A stretch of DNA of 64,000 nt from Plasmopara viticola (GCA_001695595.3 MBPM02000004.1:868001-932000), one strand, 5' to 3'; numbered from the stretch's first letter, positions 12,331 to 24,509 are shown. The notes: generated by a model from the letters alone, not told the origin. Numbers and translations: made by a program.

Positions 12331-13124
12331 TACCTACGCGCTTGCTTTATCAACGAGAACTAGCGATGCCATTATTTTAGACAAGAGGCAACAATCAGAT
12401 ATCTTCTAATCTTTGCGAGTCAAGAAACTTTTTTGATGACATCCCATCTAAGTAATCTTGGCCTCGATATAATATTGCTAGTAATTTGGGGTTATAATAG
12501 TGTAATAATTTTAACATTTGTTGTCTGAGAACTCTTGTGTCTCCAGCACATAGATTGGAAATTTTTTTCAAAGGCAAGAGTTGTTAGTCACCTTCAAGAG
12601 AGAGCTGTTTCTGTATATTTACGAAGACAATTGCAGCACGCCCATTGATGGAGACTTATTGTTATAATATTATCACGCTTCGTGAAGGTTTTGAATGGCG
12701 TAAGTGCAATATTTTTGGAAAGTCGTGTCGTAATCAACTCATCGTCTATGCGCATAAAAGATACTCATGTTTTGAGGATTTTTCTGCAACTATCTGACTT
12801 TTACTTCCGCCTATTGGAAAAAATATGAGCAAAGCAAAATGAAGTCAAAGTACTACAAACTCGTGGTAAAATTTGCATATGAGCGACCATTACTGCTCCG
12901 CACTATCCACCATTATCATTTTTATGCGAAATTTAATTTGATGGTGACGTTGGAAGATTAGATCATTGAAATGTGCTAAAGTCGTGCAACTGCTGACAGC
13001 ACAAGCCTTTTAAGCACTGTGTTTGCGAGAGAAAGTGATGCGACATCATGAGGTCGCATAAAAGAGAACACGCGTCAATGCATGACATCAACTTGCTGCG
13101 TTGACGATCCGACACCACAATCAT
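12331..13124. repeat. Copy of the lectin-locus spacer, inverted
   Basis: There is no gene here. By eye this is the reverse complement of spacer sequence seen at 20280-20470 and 27830-28010. Landmarks include GAACTCTTGTGTCTCCAGC and the GGCCTCGATATAATATTGCTA stretch. It leads into the promoter of the lectin gene at 13311. Confidence 0.55.
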
Positions 13125-13284
13125 GTAGAAGCGCGTGACTTACTTACGTCGACACCGCTTACGAGCAATCCTATTTTAAGTCCACATTGTAGCTATCAAC
13201 TCGATATATGTTGGTAATATGTACCACATAATCCATTCGAGGGCTCAGGCTCTTGCATCTCAACAAGTCATTTTACAATATACG
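13125..13284 (+). promoter_or_regulatory. Lectin gene promoter: shared upstream element plus Inr/FPR-like core
   Basis: GTAGAAGCGCGTGACTTACT runs on into TACGTC at 13125-13150 and is almost the same in front of the other lectin copies. TCATTTTACAATATACG at 13268-13284 fits the oomycete Inr plus flanking promoter region (YCATTYY-N-CAWTTT) and lies about 27-43 bp before the ATG. Promoter function is inferred from conservation and position. Confidence 0.6.
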
Positions 13285-13310
13285 CTCTCCCACCCACCTC
13301 GTCTACTTCG

Positions 13311-13838
13311 ATGAAGCTCTACTTCTACGTTTTAACGACGCTTGTGCTTGTTCAAGGCAGACTTTTCAATACCAACAGAGACCTCCATATGTGCAGAGCC
13401 GTTGGTGGACGCTTAGGTATAGCTTTTGACGACGCCGAACTCGTAAAGGCTGGGCAAACTTTGACAACAGTCAGGCTCTGCGGTGATGAGCGTCTGGATG
13501 GCATTGGCGTTTCAATCACATCTCCGACAAATGAAAAGCATGAGCCGTTTCACGGTTCGGACAAGAAGTGTCGAGTAATCGATCTTAAGAACGATCACAT
13601 CACTTCTGTTCAGGTGCACACTGTGGGCTGTGATAAATTTATGACAAAACGCGTTTGTTGCGTCAAGATTTTAACCCAACATGGTACGCTCTATGAAGCC
13701 GGCAAGTTACCGATTATTGAGGATATCGTTCGAAATTGTACAGCTCTTGATGGATTTAAACTCGGCGGATTTTACGGGCGCAGTGGCGAGGGAATTGATT
13801 CACTTGGTCAGATATGGACACCAATTAATAGTACTTAG
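13311..13838 (+). CDS. Secreted jacalin-like lectin, intact copy
   Basis: A 175-residue protein. Residues 1-16 form a signal peptide (charged MK, then a hydrophobic LTTLVLVQG core). Residues about 28-172 show the jacalin-fold pattern: GG...G..FDD near 32-41, LDGIGVSI at 62-69, ITSVQVH, and a C-terminal GFKLGGFYGRSGEGIDSLGQIWTPI, which corresponds to the G-F-.GRSG..IDALG..W.P signature. Cysteines at 28, 57 and 87 and in NCTA near 143 are shared with the other copies and suggest two disulfides; additional cysteines lie in GC and CC near 105-118. NCT and NST are possible N-glycosylation sites. There is no RxLR or LFLAK motif. The family binds carbohydrate, so an extracellular role is likely, but the ligand is unknown. 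The start is fixed by the ATGAAGCTC shared by the family. It is intronless, with its own promoter. Confidence 0.85.
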   Translation: MKLYFYVLTTLVLVQGRLFNTNRDLHMCRAVGGRLGIAFDDAELVKAGQTLTTVRLCGDERLDGIGVSITSPTNEKHEPFHGSDKKCRVIDLKNDHITSVQVHTVGCDKFMTKRVCCVKILTQHGTLYEAGKLPIIEDIVRNCTALDGFKLGGFYGRSGEGIDSLGQIWTPINST

Positions 13839-14337
13839 CCTGTAGCTACGCAGGATGACCAGCTAGAGTTTTGGTCTCTCTCGCATGGCTTAATTCGACT
13901 TATATTTTTCACATTAGACCACGCATAGGAGCCGAATAATCGTACGTGGCCTGTGGTGACATCTAAATGCCAGTATTTCTTGAACCGACATCTGGACGTT
14001 GCTTCTTGTCTAAGTTTGTGTAAATGCCAGTTCTCATTGATACTATCAGTGTATACGTATGGTATAATATTACTATAATGCGTAGTCGCCGTCATTGGCA
14101 TATCTATCGGAGACGACGGTTTCGTAGCATGATCTCGTCCATGGAAAGGCCTCATTTTGATGACAGAGCTCATCTTTTCAGATTCCCAAACGAGACCGGT
14201 GAGTCCGGAAATTTGCTAAGCACCATTCCTCTGCTTACGATTTTTTATTACGGCTTCAACAGGTTGTCTTGTGGAGCCATCAACCTACATGCCCTCACTC
14301 GATATTCGCCGATGCTTGAGATCCTTGCGATACGGCA

Positions 14338-15503
14338 TCAATAGTGAAGTATGGAACACTGGATGCAGGTCGAATCCCTTAACGAATCTCGAGAAACGCT
14401 ATCCGCGATCGAAGTTGGGACAACATATCGTGGCACGACTTTCTTCGACTGAGCAAAACCTTTATTACGGACATCCAACCCTTTCCCGTCCAAAAGCACG
14501 ATATTGTCAGGTTGGAGGTCTTGAAGAAGTCTATTTTTGTCATAATAGTACTTTATGCGCTCTTGTGCTTCGCTCATCAGGTCCTGTTCGATTTTAAGTC
14601 ACGGTTTTTGACGTTGTAGAAACTCTTGCGCTAATTTTTCAAACTAGTGAACTTCTAGATCTAAATTCACGTCATACGACATATTAGAAAAAATCTTAAA
14701 TTCGTATTGAACGGTCACATTCGAATTGTCGAGTGTACGCGTCGATTACAGGCTATCTCAGCCAAATGCAAAAGGTTATCCCAAGCGCTTTGTTCTGAGT
14801 TGACGACACCTTGTTGGTAATTTCCAATAAAGGGGTTAGTTCTTTCCATTTGTGGCTCAAAAGCCTAACCCAAATTGTGTTGCGTTCCCACAGCAGACAC
14901 GATTGCTTGTCGGAACTCAAATGTAAATATGGTATCTCGGCTGAACACAATTGTCTTTATTATGGCATGGTCCTTTATATTCTTCTTCAAGAAAACCTTT
15001 GCTATTTTTGCAATGTCACCCGTTGTCTTTGTTGCGATGTACATGGCTCGTTTTGTCAAGCGATCAACAACCACCATGACAGCATTAGACCCACTTTTGA
15101 TCTCCGGTACAGAAGCGATGAAATCAATTGAAGTTTCGACCCATCTACAGCCTCTTAGAACATCCACAGACTGAAATAATTCTAGTGGTTCCGGCTGCCT
15201 AAACTTGTTCCGCTGACACAATCCGCATGTGTTGACGTAGCGTTTTCCGTACTGTGTTTTTTTAGCCAATTTTGGCTTACGGCCAAATGGTCTTGTATAA
15301 TTCTGGGCGGCCTGCCGATATAGAGCCGTAGTTCTTACAAATGAAGCAAGTTCTAAATGTTTTTGTCGTCGGGAACGTAAAGCCGTGGACTCCCAAGTTG
15401 CCGTTTTCGTAAGACCAAATATCATTCTGCAAAGAGTATTTTTGCACACCATTTCCTTTCTTGCGCTGCTAGATGATTCAATGTAAGTCTCGATTCCACG
15501 CAT
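14338..15503 (-). pseudogene. Gypsy integrase remnant, left arm of composite A
   Basis: The minus-strand frame 15503-14865 gives 212 residues. They carry the HHCC-type end (YVNTCGLCQRNK), then the catalytic core with the first Asp in TSIDFIASVPEIKSGSNAVMV and the second in VFSRDTIFTFEF. The frame breaks before the catalytic Glu. A further piece, 14577-14338, encodes the conserved MSEAQERIKYYYDKNRLLQD segment after the core. The element needs this enzyme to insert cDNA, and here it is non-functional. The start cannot be assigned because the region is an internal part of a polyprotein. Confidence 0.7.
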
Positions 15504-16334
15504 ACATTGTATTTACGGATAGAGCGATCACAGCCCTTTTCGTCCTATTTCTCGCCTCGATCTTGCGGCTCTCAGCTTCTTTGGCAGATCTTACAAGCTG
15601 ACTTGAGCACCTTAACTCTCAAATAAAGGAAAGCGTGACAGTGCATCAGCCACGGGGTTAGTTTTATCGAGAATTTACTTAGACAAAGACTAAATCACGC
15701 AAGCTCAATAAACCGTCGAGCTATTTTAAGGCTCGCAGTCTTTTGCGTCAGGATCACCTCGATATGTTTGCGACCCATGTTAATCGTTAAAAACGGTCGG
15801 TTAAGAAACCAAACTTTTTGCGCTTGCATAATCGCAAATGGCTCTTGTTCACGAACTGGGAGATTTCACTCGTCTGGCTTCATTTTTCGACCAATCAAAG
15901 GAATTTGATGCATTAACTCTCCCTTCTTTTAAGACAAGACAAGACTCCTCGATAGCAAGATTAACGGTGTCCGTTTGTATAACAATTGGCCTTCAAATTT
16001 TCGAAAGACCAAGAATAGGAAGAGGCGTCAAGCGACGCTTGAGTTTGGAAAAGCAGCGTAGATGATAGTTCAATTTTTCGATCGCGCTTAAAGGATATTT
16101 CTTCTTATATTGGCGTGGTCCGTACCTGCAAATTGCGCTAAGTCCTTGCAAAACCTTGATATATGAACTTTTGTGACAAACAAGGTCTCCATCTGCTTCT
16201 TTGTCTTGGGCACAGATCATTAGGCGATAACCTGAATTTTATTGGGATCCATTCCGACGCCACTTAGTCCGACAAAGTCTTTAACGCAGAGAATCTCATC
16301 CAGGCAGAATTGGCACTTTGCCGACCTAATGAAA

Positions 16335-18720
16335 ACTCCAGATGGATTATTTGAGTCTTCTGTCAATTCCATGGGACTGAGCGGAAGCTCGGGAACGATT
16401 TCCCTGCTTTGTAAAAAGTTATTCGTGATGTCAGAAATGTGATGAGAATCTTCTTTGATGACATCTACGTGTCCACACAAAGTGAAGATGTCGTAGACCA
16501 CGTTACGGCTATAGACTGTGCACTTAAACGGTGTGAAGAATCATCTTTACATCAAGTTGCAAAAGTGCCAGTTCTGTGGGTAAGAATACCTAGGAGTTTT
16601 TGTTGGACGAAAAGGCGTTCGAGAAAACCTCGACATAATTTAGATCATCGCAGATTGGTCTTTGCCCAATACAAAGAAGCGAATAGAGTGCTCCTTAGGT
16701 ACTACAGTCTATATCTCGATGCTCTGCGAGGAGTTTGCGCAATCTTGATTACCACTCTACTACAGTAATAAAAAAAGTCCTCGAGAAGAAATCGATCACG
16801 TGAACGATCAGCTCCGCTGCTTCACACAAATCAAGCGCCCTTTAACGCTTCCACCGGTATCTAGACTTCCGAACCTTTCAAATCCATTCGGTAAACAAAT
16901 GGACGCCTCAAATTTTGCAATAGGGGAGGTCTTATTTCAAAAGGTGGTGAATTAAGAGCTTTTGATTGCTTCTACTGGTTGGTAGATGAAGCCAGCCGAG
17001 TTGAACTACTCTGTTTGTGAGCAAAATCAAATTGTAATCTGCATGCACTAAGCGTATGGTGTGTGTATCTTTTGACTCGATAAATCATGGTCGAAACGGA
17101 TCAAAAAATATTGAGACGATCCTTACGTAGAATACTACACACCGCAGAGAAGTTCAATGGTTGGAATAGCAAGCTGAAATAAAGCTTTTGTTTGAGTGGA
17201 ATCAGGTGAGACTAACACCGTGGCTGATGCACTGTCACGCAATCCGAAAGTCGGAGGCAAAGCATTCCAAGTTCGCTTGTACGAGCTACTGAAAGCGACT
17301 AAGAACCGCGAGATCGTGGCGACAGTCACGACCAACAATGTCGCACTTGCTCAATCTGCAAATAGTATGTATGCGTGGAATAGTGACCTAAGTACATGAT
17401 TAGGAAGATAAACAAAGAGATGAGGTGCCGAAGATTTCATTGCAGGATGGCACTTTGTATTTTGAAACTGGCGAAGATGAGACGCACGAATGTATACTAC
17501 AATGAAGATATAAAACTCATGTCATCTTTGTTCTGTAAGGCAGACCACTTAGGATTTACAAGATCTATCTGGCCGTGCGTCAAAAGTACTACTGGCCGAG
17601 AGCAACGAGGTACATTCAGCACTATGTCAACTCATGCGAATTTTGTCACCGCAACAAGGCTAGGCAGACTAAACCACCAGAATTACTTTAGATTTTTAAT
17701 AGTTTGAGGGGCAGACGGGTCAACATTTCAATGGACTTTGTCGTGTCTTTACCAAAGACAAAAAGTTGTTTTAATGCCGTCATGGTGATTGTTGATCGCG
17801 AAACTAATAGGGCCATGTTCATCGCTACGAAGACAACGGATGATAAGGCAGAAATTACAAAGGTCTCAAAGCAGAAATGTATGAATGACCACGGCATACC
17901 AAAGACTGTTGTGACCGACCGAGACACCAGGTTATTGTGTCTGCTGTGGGAACGCAACGTAATTTGGCTTCGGCTGTTAAGCCGCAAACGGATGGGCAAA
18001 TGGAAAAATTAACCATTTCATTTGAGATTTCCTCCCAAGTCATCGTCGACCCAGCATAAAATGATTGGGATGACTTTTTTGCATTTCGCTAAGAGTGCTT
18101 ATACAGACGCGTACACTCTACAACTGGAATGTCAACCTTCGAAGCGGATCTAGAATGCTTTCCTTGTATCCTGGATGATGTGGCATCCGATCTAGCAGTT
18201 CAAAAGTTGGAAAAATAGTCACAAGCGTTTCTACTATTTCGTCAAAAGACGTTCCTTAAGTTGGCTTAGAACCAGATGAAAGACGCGCAAGAGCGCATAA
18301 AGTATTATATTGACAAGAAGAGACTAGTTCAAGACTTCCAACTTGACGATATGATGCTTTTGGACGGCAAGAATTTGGATGTTCGTCGTAAGGGTTTGCT
18401 CAGACGAAGAAACTTGCGCCAAGATATATTGGCCTATTTCCGATCGTGAAAAGAGTCTCGCGAGATTTCTATGAATTAGTATTATCAAAGAAAATTAAGC
18501 TGAACCCAGTGTTTTGCACTTAACTGTTGAAGCCGTATCGCAAGGCCCCAAAGCGTCACCAAAGATGAATTGAGTCATGTTGTCCGATGGCTTCGAGGGA
18601 CACCTCGTTGAAGTCGTAATTGGACACTGTTAGCACAAGGGAAACTTACAATACAAATCTTTGATGGCTTGGTAAAACCGAGAAACAAGTAAATCTGTTT
18701 TGCGGACTTATCGACCTCTT
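16335..18720 (+). pseudogene. Gypsy RT-RNaseH-integrase-chromodomain remnant, right arm of composite A
   Basis: The plus strand starts abruptly in RT (ESSVNSMGLSGSSGT), followed by RIFFDDIYVSTQSEDVVDHV near 16440-16520. In this copy FFDD replaces the YFDD seen elsewhere. RNase H lies at about 16860-17230 with TNTVADALSRNP at 17208-17250. Integrase N-terminus is about 17520-17700, core about 17710-18060 (ISMDFVVSLPKTK, TDRDT), and the YYIDKKRLVQDFQLDD segment near 18300. A chromodomain trace is at about 18580-18700 (HLVEVVIGH). Multiple stops and frameshifts are present. The chromodomain places the family among chromoviruses. Confidence 0.7.
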
Positions 18721-18780
18721 ATAAAGCTTTGAAAAGATGAGCGCTATCTTATACAGTAGGATTTTTTTTAAAAGAGGCCA

Positions 18781-19189
18781 TGTGACGTTACCCTCGCTTT
18801 CGGCAGTACCGCTTTTACAAATACAATTAAATATTCCTAAATTCCATAGGCATTAGTACTATCCATAGAAAATTACAGCTTCCGACCAAAAGACAGTTTT
18901 AGATGGTTTAGAATCATTGGAAACCAAGACGACTTATTTGCCAAAAGAAATCTAGGTTGTGCAGAAAGTCAGATGGAATTCAAGAGAATGTTCGCTTCCA
19001 GAATAGAAGTAGTCAATGGATGAGAGCCATCAATAAGGCTGTAGCAAGAAACTCAGTTTCAAGAGCTTTTCATCTTATATCACTTCTTAATTTGCTTTAA
19101 GCAACAAACATTCTACGACTTCTTCTCGCTCGCGCTTCGGCCTCGACCGATGGCTGACTTTAATTAGTTTCTTCCGCGACTATGTTACA
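18781..19189 (+). repeat. Gypsy 3' LTR, composite A
   Basis: It starts TGTGACGTTACCC and ends CGACTATGTTACA, 409 bp. Its outer end joins a minus-strand lectin fragment at the same point as the LTR ending at 42824. Confidence 0.8.
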
Positions 19190-19489
19190 CTGGATCTCTG
19201 CATACGTGACGTGCTCGTCTGGTCCACACCACACTTCTTCTCCGAATTTTGAAACGTCTCATGCTTTATTTGTCGGAAATAAGATAAGAACACCAATGCC
19301 ATCCAGACACTCGTCATGACAGAGCTTGATTGTCGTCAAAGTCTGCCCAGCGCTAACGAATTCGGAGTCGTCAAAAGGTTTTCCGTGGAGTCCTCCCAAC
19401 GGCTTTGCGCATTTAAGCTCTCAATTGGCATTAAATGGGTCGCCTTGAACAAGCCCATGCGTCATTAAGGCGTGGGAGAAGAGCTTCAT
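19190..19489 (-). pseudogene. Jacalin-like lectin pseudogene, 5' half, truncated by gypsy LTR
   Basis: On the minus strand the ATG lies at 19487-19489 within the family start ATGAAGCTC. It encodes the signal-peptide region and first half of the domain, including CKAVGG-like, FDDSEFVSAGQTLTTIKLCH and LDGIGV stretches, with frame-breaking changes (for example around 19405). It stops at the gypsy LTR end at 19189, so the C-terminal half with the GRSG..IDALG signature is gone. It heads a minus/plus pair with the fragment at 21064. Confidence 0.75.
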
Positions 19490-21063
19490 CAAAGTAGATA
19501 AGTAGAGTAGGAGAATGAATGTTCATAAATGACTTGTAATTATTTTCATGTGGAGTTAACAAAAAAACGTGAACTTAAAAGAGGATTGATCGTGGAATGT
19601 GTCGACGTAAGTAATTCCTTTGCTTCTACATGCACCAACTTTACAATTGTGGTGCCAGAACCTCAGTGCAGCTAGTTGATATCATGCATGCAAGCGTGTT
19701 CTCACCCATACTGCCTTATAATGTCGCATCACTTTCACTCGAAAGTATAGTGCTTAAATAGCTTGTGTGCTCTCAGCAGTCAAATTCCAGTGCTAGACTT
19801 CAGCACATTTTAATGATCCACGCTTAAATACTATCGAACGCCACCATTCTATAAGCTTCTCGTGGCTATTAGACTTTAAGCGCAAAAAAGTTTAATGGTG
19901 GATGGCCCTGAGCAGTGATGGTCGCTCATACACAAGAGACTGGTACTTGACTTTGTTTTATTTTGCCCAGATTTTAATCTTGGCAAAACAGTTGCAATAA
20001 AATCTTTGAAACATACGTATCTTTTATGGGCATAGATCAAGAGTTAGGTAAATTACGACACGTCGCAGTACATCAAAATTGATGCATCGTTCTTCCCTTA
20101 CCATAATGTGTCCGATCATCATTAAAGCGCTATCCATTCAAAACCTGCAATAAGCCTGGCTTTATTTTATGATAATTCGGTAGATTGCAGCACGATGTAT
20201 TAAAACATCTGGCGACATTTGCTTCGCAAAAACGATAGCTCTGCAACGTGCTCAACATACAAAATGCAGTGTTTTGTGACACTTAGGGTCCATCAAAGGG
20301 CGCGCTGTAATTTTCTACGTAAGTGTACAGAAATATTTATCTTCTTTTAGGTGACTAGCGGTTCCTGTCTTAGTGAAATTTTTAATCGTGACGCACGAGT
20401 TCTCAGACAACAAATGGTATAGCCATTGTTACACCACAATTACCCCTAATTAATAGCAATACAATACCGAGGCCAACCCAGGTGGGACGTCAATAGGTTT
20501 TCTCGCATGCACTGTGCTTAAATGCCTAGTTTGCTTTCAGCAGACAATTCTCATGCTGTAATACAGCACATCGGGGTCCAAACTATAATACTGGTCGAAC
20601 GACGCTATCATTATAGCTGTTCATGGCTTGTATAATATCGACGCAAAAAGTACGTAATGTTGGAAAGCCTTGAGGACGGAAAAGTAATTATCGCTTGAGA
20701 CTAGTTCCAGCTGTGCTTCAGTACCAGGAAAAAACAGAGAATGTACAAACCTTACCATGAGATTATGAAACGTTTACCTTGTGTTACCCTAGTAAGAAAG
20801 ATAAGAGTTAACGATAAGATATCACGTAGCGCGGGCATACAACACACTTTAAAGCATATTGCCGACTACATCAAAAAAATAACTCATGTAAAAACGAGTG
20901 ACTTACTCGACTTCGACACATTTCTCGATCGACCGTTGTTAGAGGTAACATCGTTTCAACTTCATGTTGGTCGATCCTATCACTCTGTCCATTCCAGATT
21001 CCAGACGCTTGCTTCACAACATGTAATATAGCATTTTTTCTCACACCCACCCGATCTACTTCG
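19490..21063. repeat. Head-to-head lectin spacer, copy 1
   Basis: No gene is visible. The spacer carries the divergent promoters of the flanking lectin copies. It also contains an internal direct repeat: a block around 19740-19960 resembles 20510-20740, sharing TTCAGCACAT or TACAGCACAT, then CGAACG and the ATAAGCTTCTCGTGGCT-like run. By eye, the same spacer occurs at 26982-28613 and 44689-46179. Confidence 0.65.
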
Positions 21064-21345
21064 ATGGGATTCTTCTTTGACGCTGTGATGATGCTTATTC
21101 TTGTTAAACTCAATGCACCTAACTTCCACAAAGCCCTCAGTATGCAAAACCGCTGGCGGACTCTATAGTGGTCCTTTCAAATAATTGTATTCGTCAGTAC
21201 TGAGCATATTTCGACGACAATAAAGGGCTGTGAGCGAACGTCTGGCTGGCATTGGCGTTTCGATGTTGTCTATGGAAAATTTGAAGCTTAATTTTTTCGT
21301 GGCTCGATTTCTGTAATGGCTCCTGTTCGGTAAGCCCAGCTTTTT
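21064..21345 (+). pseudogene. Jacalin-like lectin pseudogene, truncated
   Basis: The ATG at 21064 is in family context (CTACTTCGATG). The signal-peptide region and an NKALS..CKTAGGLYSGPF-like start follow in broken frames, then traces of SERLAGIGVSM near 21225. It ends in the gypsy LTR fold-back at about 21346. It is closely related to the fragments at 28614 and 46180. Confidence 0.65.
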
Positions 21346-21425
21346 GCGTGCCCTCGCCTCAGCATCGTCCGACGGCCGACATACGCGAAGTATGTCGGCC
21401 GTCGGACGAGGCTGAGGTGCGGGCG
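21346..21425. repeat. Fold-back palindrome made from gypsy LTR ends
   Basis: CCTCGCCTCAGCATCGTCCG continues to CGGCCGACATA and is then followed, after about six bases, by its near-exact reverse complement ending GAGGTGCGGGCGAGG. Each arm is part of the U5 end of the gypsy LTR (compare 50221-50270), once in each orientation. Confidence 0.75.
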
Positions 21426-22250
21426 AGGTGAACTCGTAGAAGAGAAAAAGTGTTTGTTACTTAAAGCAAATAGAGGAGGATTATTAAATGAACGCCTCCA
21501 CCGACTTATTTTTTGCTACAGCCTAATTGGTGGCTCTCAGCCATCTACTCCTACCAATCTAAAAGCTACCATTCTTCTTTATTCCATCTGGCTTTTTAAA
21601 CATCCTAGATTTCTTATTCAAAAAGGTCTCTTAGTTTATTATAGACATCTAGAATGGTCTTCTGGTCGTAAACTGTATAATCGCCTATCCTGTGGATAGT
21701 ACCAATGTATATGTATTTTGGGAATATTTTCATTATTTGCGTAAAGCCGTTACCGGCAAAACTTCCGGTGACGACGATTACATCACATGACCTCCCTTCA
21801 AGAAGATAGGGCCTATCTTTCTGAATTCCCAGTAGAGATCAATAAGTCCAAAAATTAGCATTAGATTCTCCACAATTTTCCAAGTAGCTTCCTTCTTGGT
21901 CTTCACCAAGACACCAAACATTATATTGTAAGATTTCCTGGTACTTACGATATCCAATTACGGCTCCAACGAGTTAACCCTCGGAATCATCGACCAGCAT
22001 GACGTTATGAATTTTTTGCGGACGCTTGAGTTCCTTGCGATACGGCTTCAACATTAAAGTGTGCTTCACTGGGTGCAGCTGTAATCATTTTAATAATCTC
22101 ACCTCATAGGAATCTCGCGAGACATTTTTTACGATCGGTAATGGGCCGATAAGACTTGGCGCGAGTCTCTTCGATTAGGCAAATCCTTGTGGCGGACACT
22201 CAAATTCTTGCCGTCCAAAAGCACTATATCACCTGCTTGGAAGTCTTGAA

Positions 22251-23027
22251 CTAGTTTATTCTTGTCATAATAATATTAAATGCGCTCTTGTGCTTCACTT
22301 TTCCGTCCTGCGCAACCTTTAGTAAGGTTTCTTTACGTAGTAAAAAGGCTTGTGCAAAAAAATGCAGCTTATAAGATTTTGGATCAAATGCCACATCATC
22401 CGGCATACAAAGAGCATATCCTAGATCCGATTCAAACGATGCCATTCCAGTTGTAGAGTGTACACGTCGATGAATGACTATCTCAGCCAAATGCAAAAAG
22501 TCTTGCCAATCATTCTTTGCTGGGTTGACGACACCTCGGAAGTTATCTCTAATAAAACGGTTTGTTATTTCCGTTTGGGCGTCCATTTGTGGCCAAAAAG
22601 CCAAAGTCATATAGTGTTGCGCTCCCATAGCACACACGATTGCTTGCCATAACTTGAATGTGAACTGGGTGTCTTGGTCGTACACAATGGTCTTTGGTAT
22701 GCCCTGGTCCTTCATATATTTCTTAATATAGCCTATAAAAATTTCTGCATTATCATTCGATGTCTTCGTAGCGATGAGAATGGCTCTTTTTGTCAAGCAG
22801 TCAACAATCACCATGACGGCATTGAAACTACCTTTGTTTCCCGGTAAAGACACGATGAAGTCCATGGAGTTTTTGAGCAATCTGCCTCTTGGAACATCCA
22901 CAGACTGAACAAAACCTGGTGGTTTGGTTTGCCTAGAAGCTTTTATAACGTGTACGTTAATTTGCAATGCGAAAAGCCGAACGCTTTTCGCATGGTAGTC
23001 AAATCGCAGAAATAGGAATTGCATCAA
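22251..23027 (-). pseudogene. Gypsy integrase core, open fragment of 258 residues
   Basis: This is the best preserved gypsy integrase in the window. The first Asp is in NSMDFIVSLPGNKGSFNAVMV, the second in VYDQDTQFTFKLW, and the Glu in MDAQTEITNRFI, so D, D and E are all present with family spacing. The usual GFV or HLAEIVIHRRVHSTTGMASFESD segment and the post-core LLKVAQDGKVKH follow. There is no zinc-binding N-terminus and no start of its own. It is a polyprotein piece that happens to be open and is unlikely to be expressed as such. Confidence 0.75.
22967..22993. repeat. Perfect 11-bp hairpin
   Basis: ATGCGAAAAGC and its reverse complement GCTTTTCGCAT flank the loop CGAAC. It sits at the broken end of the gypsy fragment. 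Its role is unknown. Confidence 0.8.
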
Positions 23028-23407
23028 GGCAGATCAAATTTCCATTTTATATCAATTTATAATGGGAATCGTTAAACTCCTTCCGAAAAGGTTGGGGTGA
23101 CGCCCTCCTTCCAAGCGCGGGGGCTAAATGCTCGCGCGCTTCGGGCAGGTGCTCTCGTGCATCTGCAGGTCTCTAACGAGTCTCACCCTCGACGCGACGG
23201 TCTCCAGCACCAGGGCGCCACCTGGGCTCTTACCAAGTCAGAGCTAAACAAAATATTGGAAGACCCTCACGACCTCGGTGCTGGCTGCACTGCCCGCCGA
23301 ACGAGACCCGACGTATGCGGACACCACTCTATGCCGTGGACTAGCCAGACTGAGCTTAGCACGTGCATAACTTGGCAACGCGAAAACGTAATACAATACA
23401 ATCCAAG

Positions 23408-23575
23408 GGAACCGTTAAACTACCGGTACCCATTTGGTAAACTGCCGGTACCCCTTGATATTAGCCAATGAGATTTAAACTGATCCACTAATGAACACAG
23501 TGTTTTTCAACTAATAAAAGAGAAAGCAATACCCATCCGGTACCCCCTTTTCGTAAACTGCCGGTGCTCCTTGTT
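23408..23575 (+). repeat. Left arm of inner long inverted repeat
   Basis: It starts GGGAACCGTTAAACT, a second copy of the terminal motif at 23064. It contains two GGTAAACTGCCGGTACCCC-type units. Its partner is about 24510-24694. Confidence 0.75.
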
Positions 23576-24509
23576 TTTTAAGAAATAACTCCCACTCACC
23601 TCTTCTCAATATCACTCTTTTCAAAACTACTCTTCTCAATATCACTCTTCTCGCACTCTTCTTCTCGCAATGAACACTATGCAACCCCCTAGATAGCTCT
23701 CGTACAGCACTCTGGAAGAGGCAAAGTCGGCGGTTCTTATGCACGCGCGCGCCCAAGGTTATAAGCTTTGTGTTTGCTGTTTATATCTAGCTCATGCCGT
23801 CCTGATCGTTCGATTAAGTCAGCACGAAATAGTTACACGAAATATCTACTTGACGCACCCGTAGGGACTGTAATGAAGTTGGCCACTGAGACCTCGGAGC
23901 CGCGATAATCGACCTCGGCGTTATTTCCATAGCTGCGTTGGACACCAAATCGAATCAGCAGGTGCATTCAAAGCGAACGTGATGCAGGATAAACACATAC
24001 AGATTTTTTTTTTGGTGACTGTTAAACACTTGTCCAGGAAAGCAATTGCGAGGATTGCACGGCATTTGGTCCGCCAGCATCAAGATAATCTACAACAGTA
24101 GCGTCGCATTGTCAATAAGCAAGGTATGACAAACTGTCTTAAGCTTTGTCTTACCTGGCTATCTGGGATCCCAAGACGCTTGACTGAGTAGTAGTGTGAT
24201 AACGCATTCGCAATGAGTCTCTAATTACTCCAAAAGAGAGACGTTTCGACCTACAGCAAATGACGCACATTTTTATACAAGGCATGGATCCATACTACAG
24301 ATGCCTTGCTTTTAATCACCGCCCAATTGTTCATGTGACGATGGTATTCCTCTCCGCAAGCGCAGCTCACAATCAGCCATAGCAACACCCAGAAAGACGA
24401 CGTGAAGGTAGGCGCATTTCGAAAACTTGTTCAGTGCTGCTTTCATTGACAGAAAAATATTGCTCTCATTGACGGAATTGCTCCTTTTATCATTGGCTCA
24501 AAACAGGGG

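Larger units (their letters stand above)
13975..19189. mobile_element. Head-to-head gypsy composite A
   Basis: The left arm (13975-16335) reads on the minus strand: LTR fragment to 14129, integrase, RNase H, then late RT. The right arm (16335-19189) reads on the plus strand: RT, RNase H, integrase, chromodomain, LTR 18781-19189. Neither arm has gag or protease. The join is inside RT and has the same two sides as the joins near 6338 and 39977. The left end is truncated against the 3' flank of the lectin gene at 13311. The right LTR abuts a truncated lectin copy at 19190, at the same relative position as in composite B. Confidence 0.75.
21383..23055 (-). mobile_element. Gypsy 3' fragment (LTR, chromodomain region, integrase)
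   Basis: A minus-strand LTR runs from the fold-back to 21787 (ending ATTACATCACA), followed by degenerate sequence to 22250 and an open integrase segment at 22251-23027. It is truncated at about 22930-23055, just before the DNA transposon. Confidence 0.75.

Noticed and set aside
14811..15131. 106-residue plus-strand frame
   Set aside because: Antisense of the gypsy integrase that reads on the other strand.
22967..22993. Hairpin as a transcription terminator
   Set aside because: There is no adjoining gene and no reason to expect bacterial-type terminators here; kept only as a repeat.
23097..23471. 124-residue open frame in GC-rich DNA
   Set aside because: It runs from the GC-rich segment into the inverted repeat of the DNA transposon. 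Length is explained by base composition, and no domain was recognised.
23605..23670. Short direct repeats (CTCTTCTCAATATCACTCTT) as a CRISPR-like array
   Set aside because: Only two imperfect units without spacers of uniform length; simple low-complexity repeat inside a transposon.
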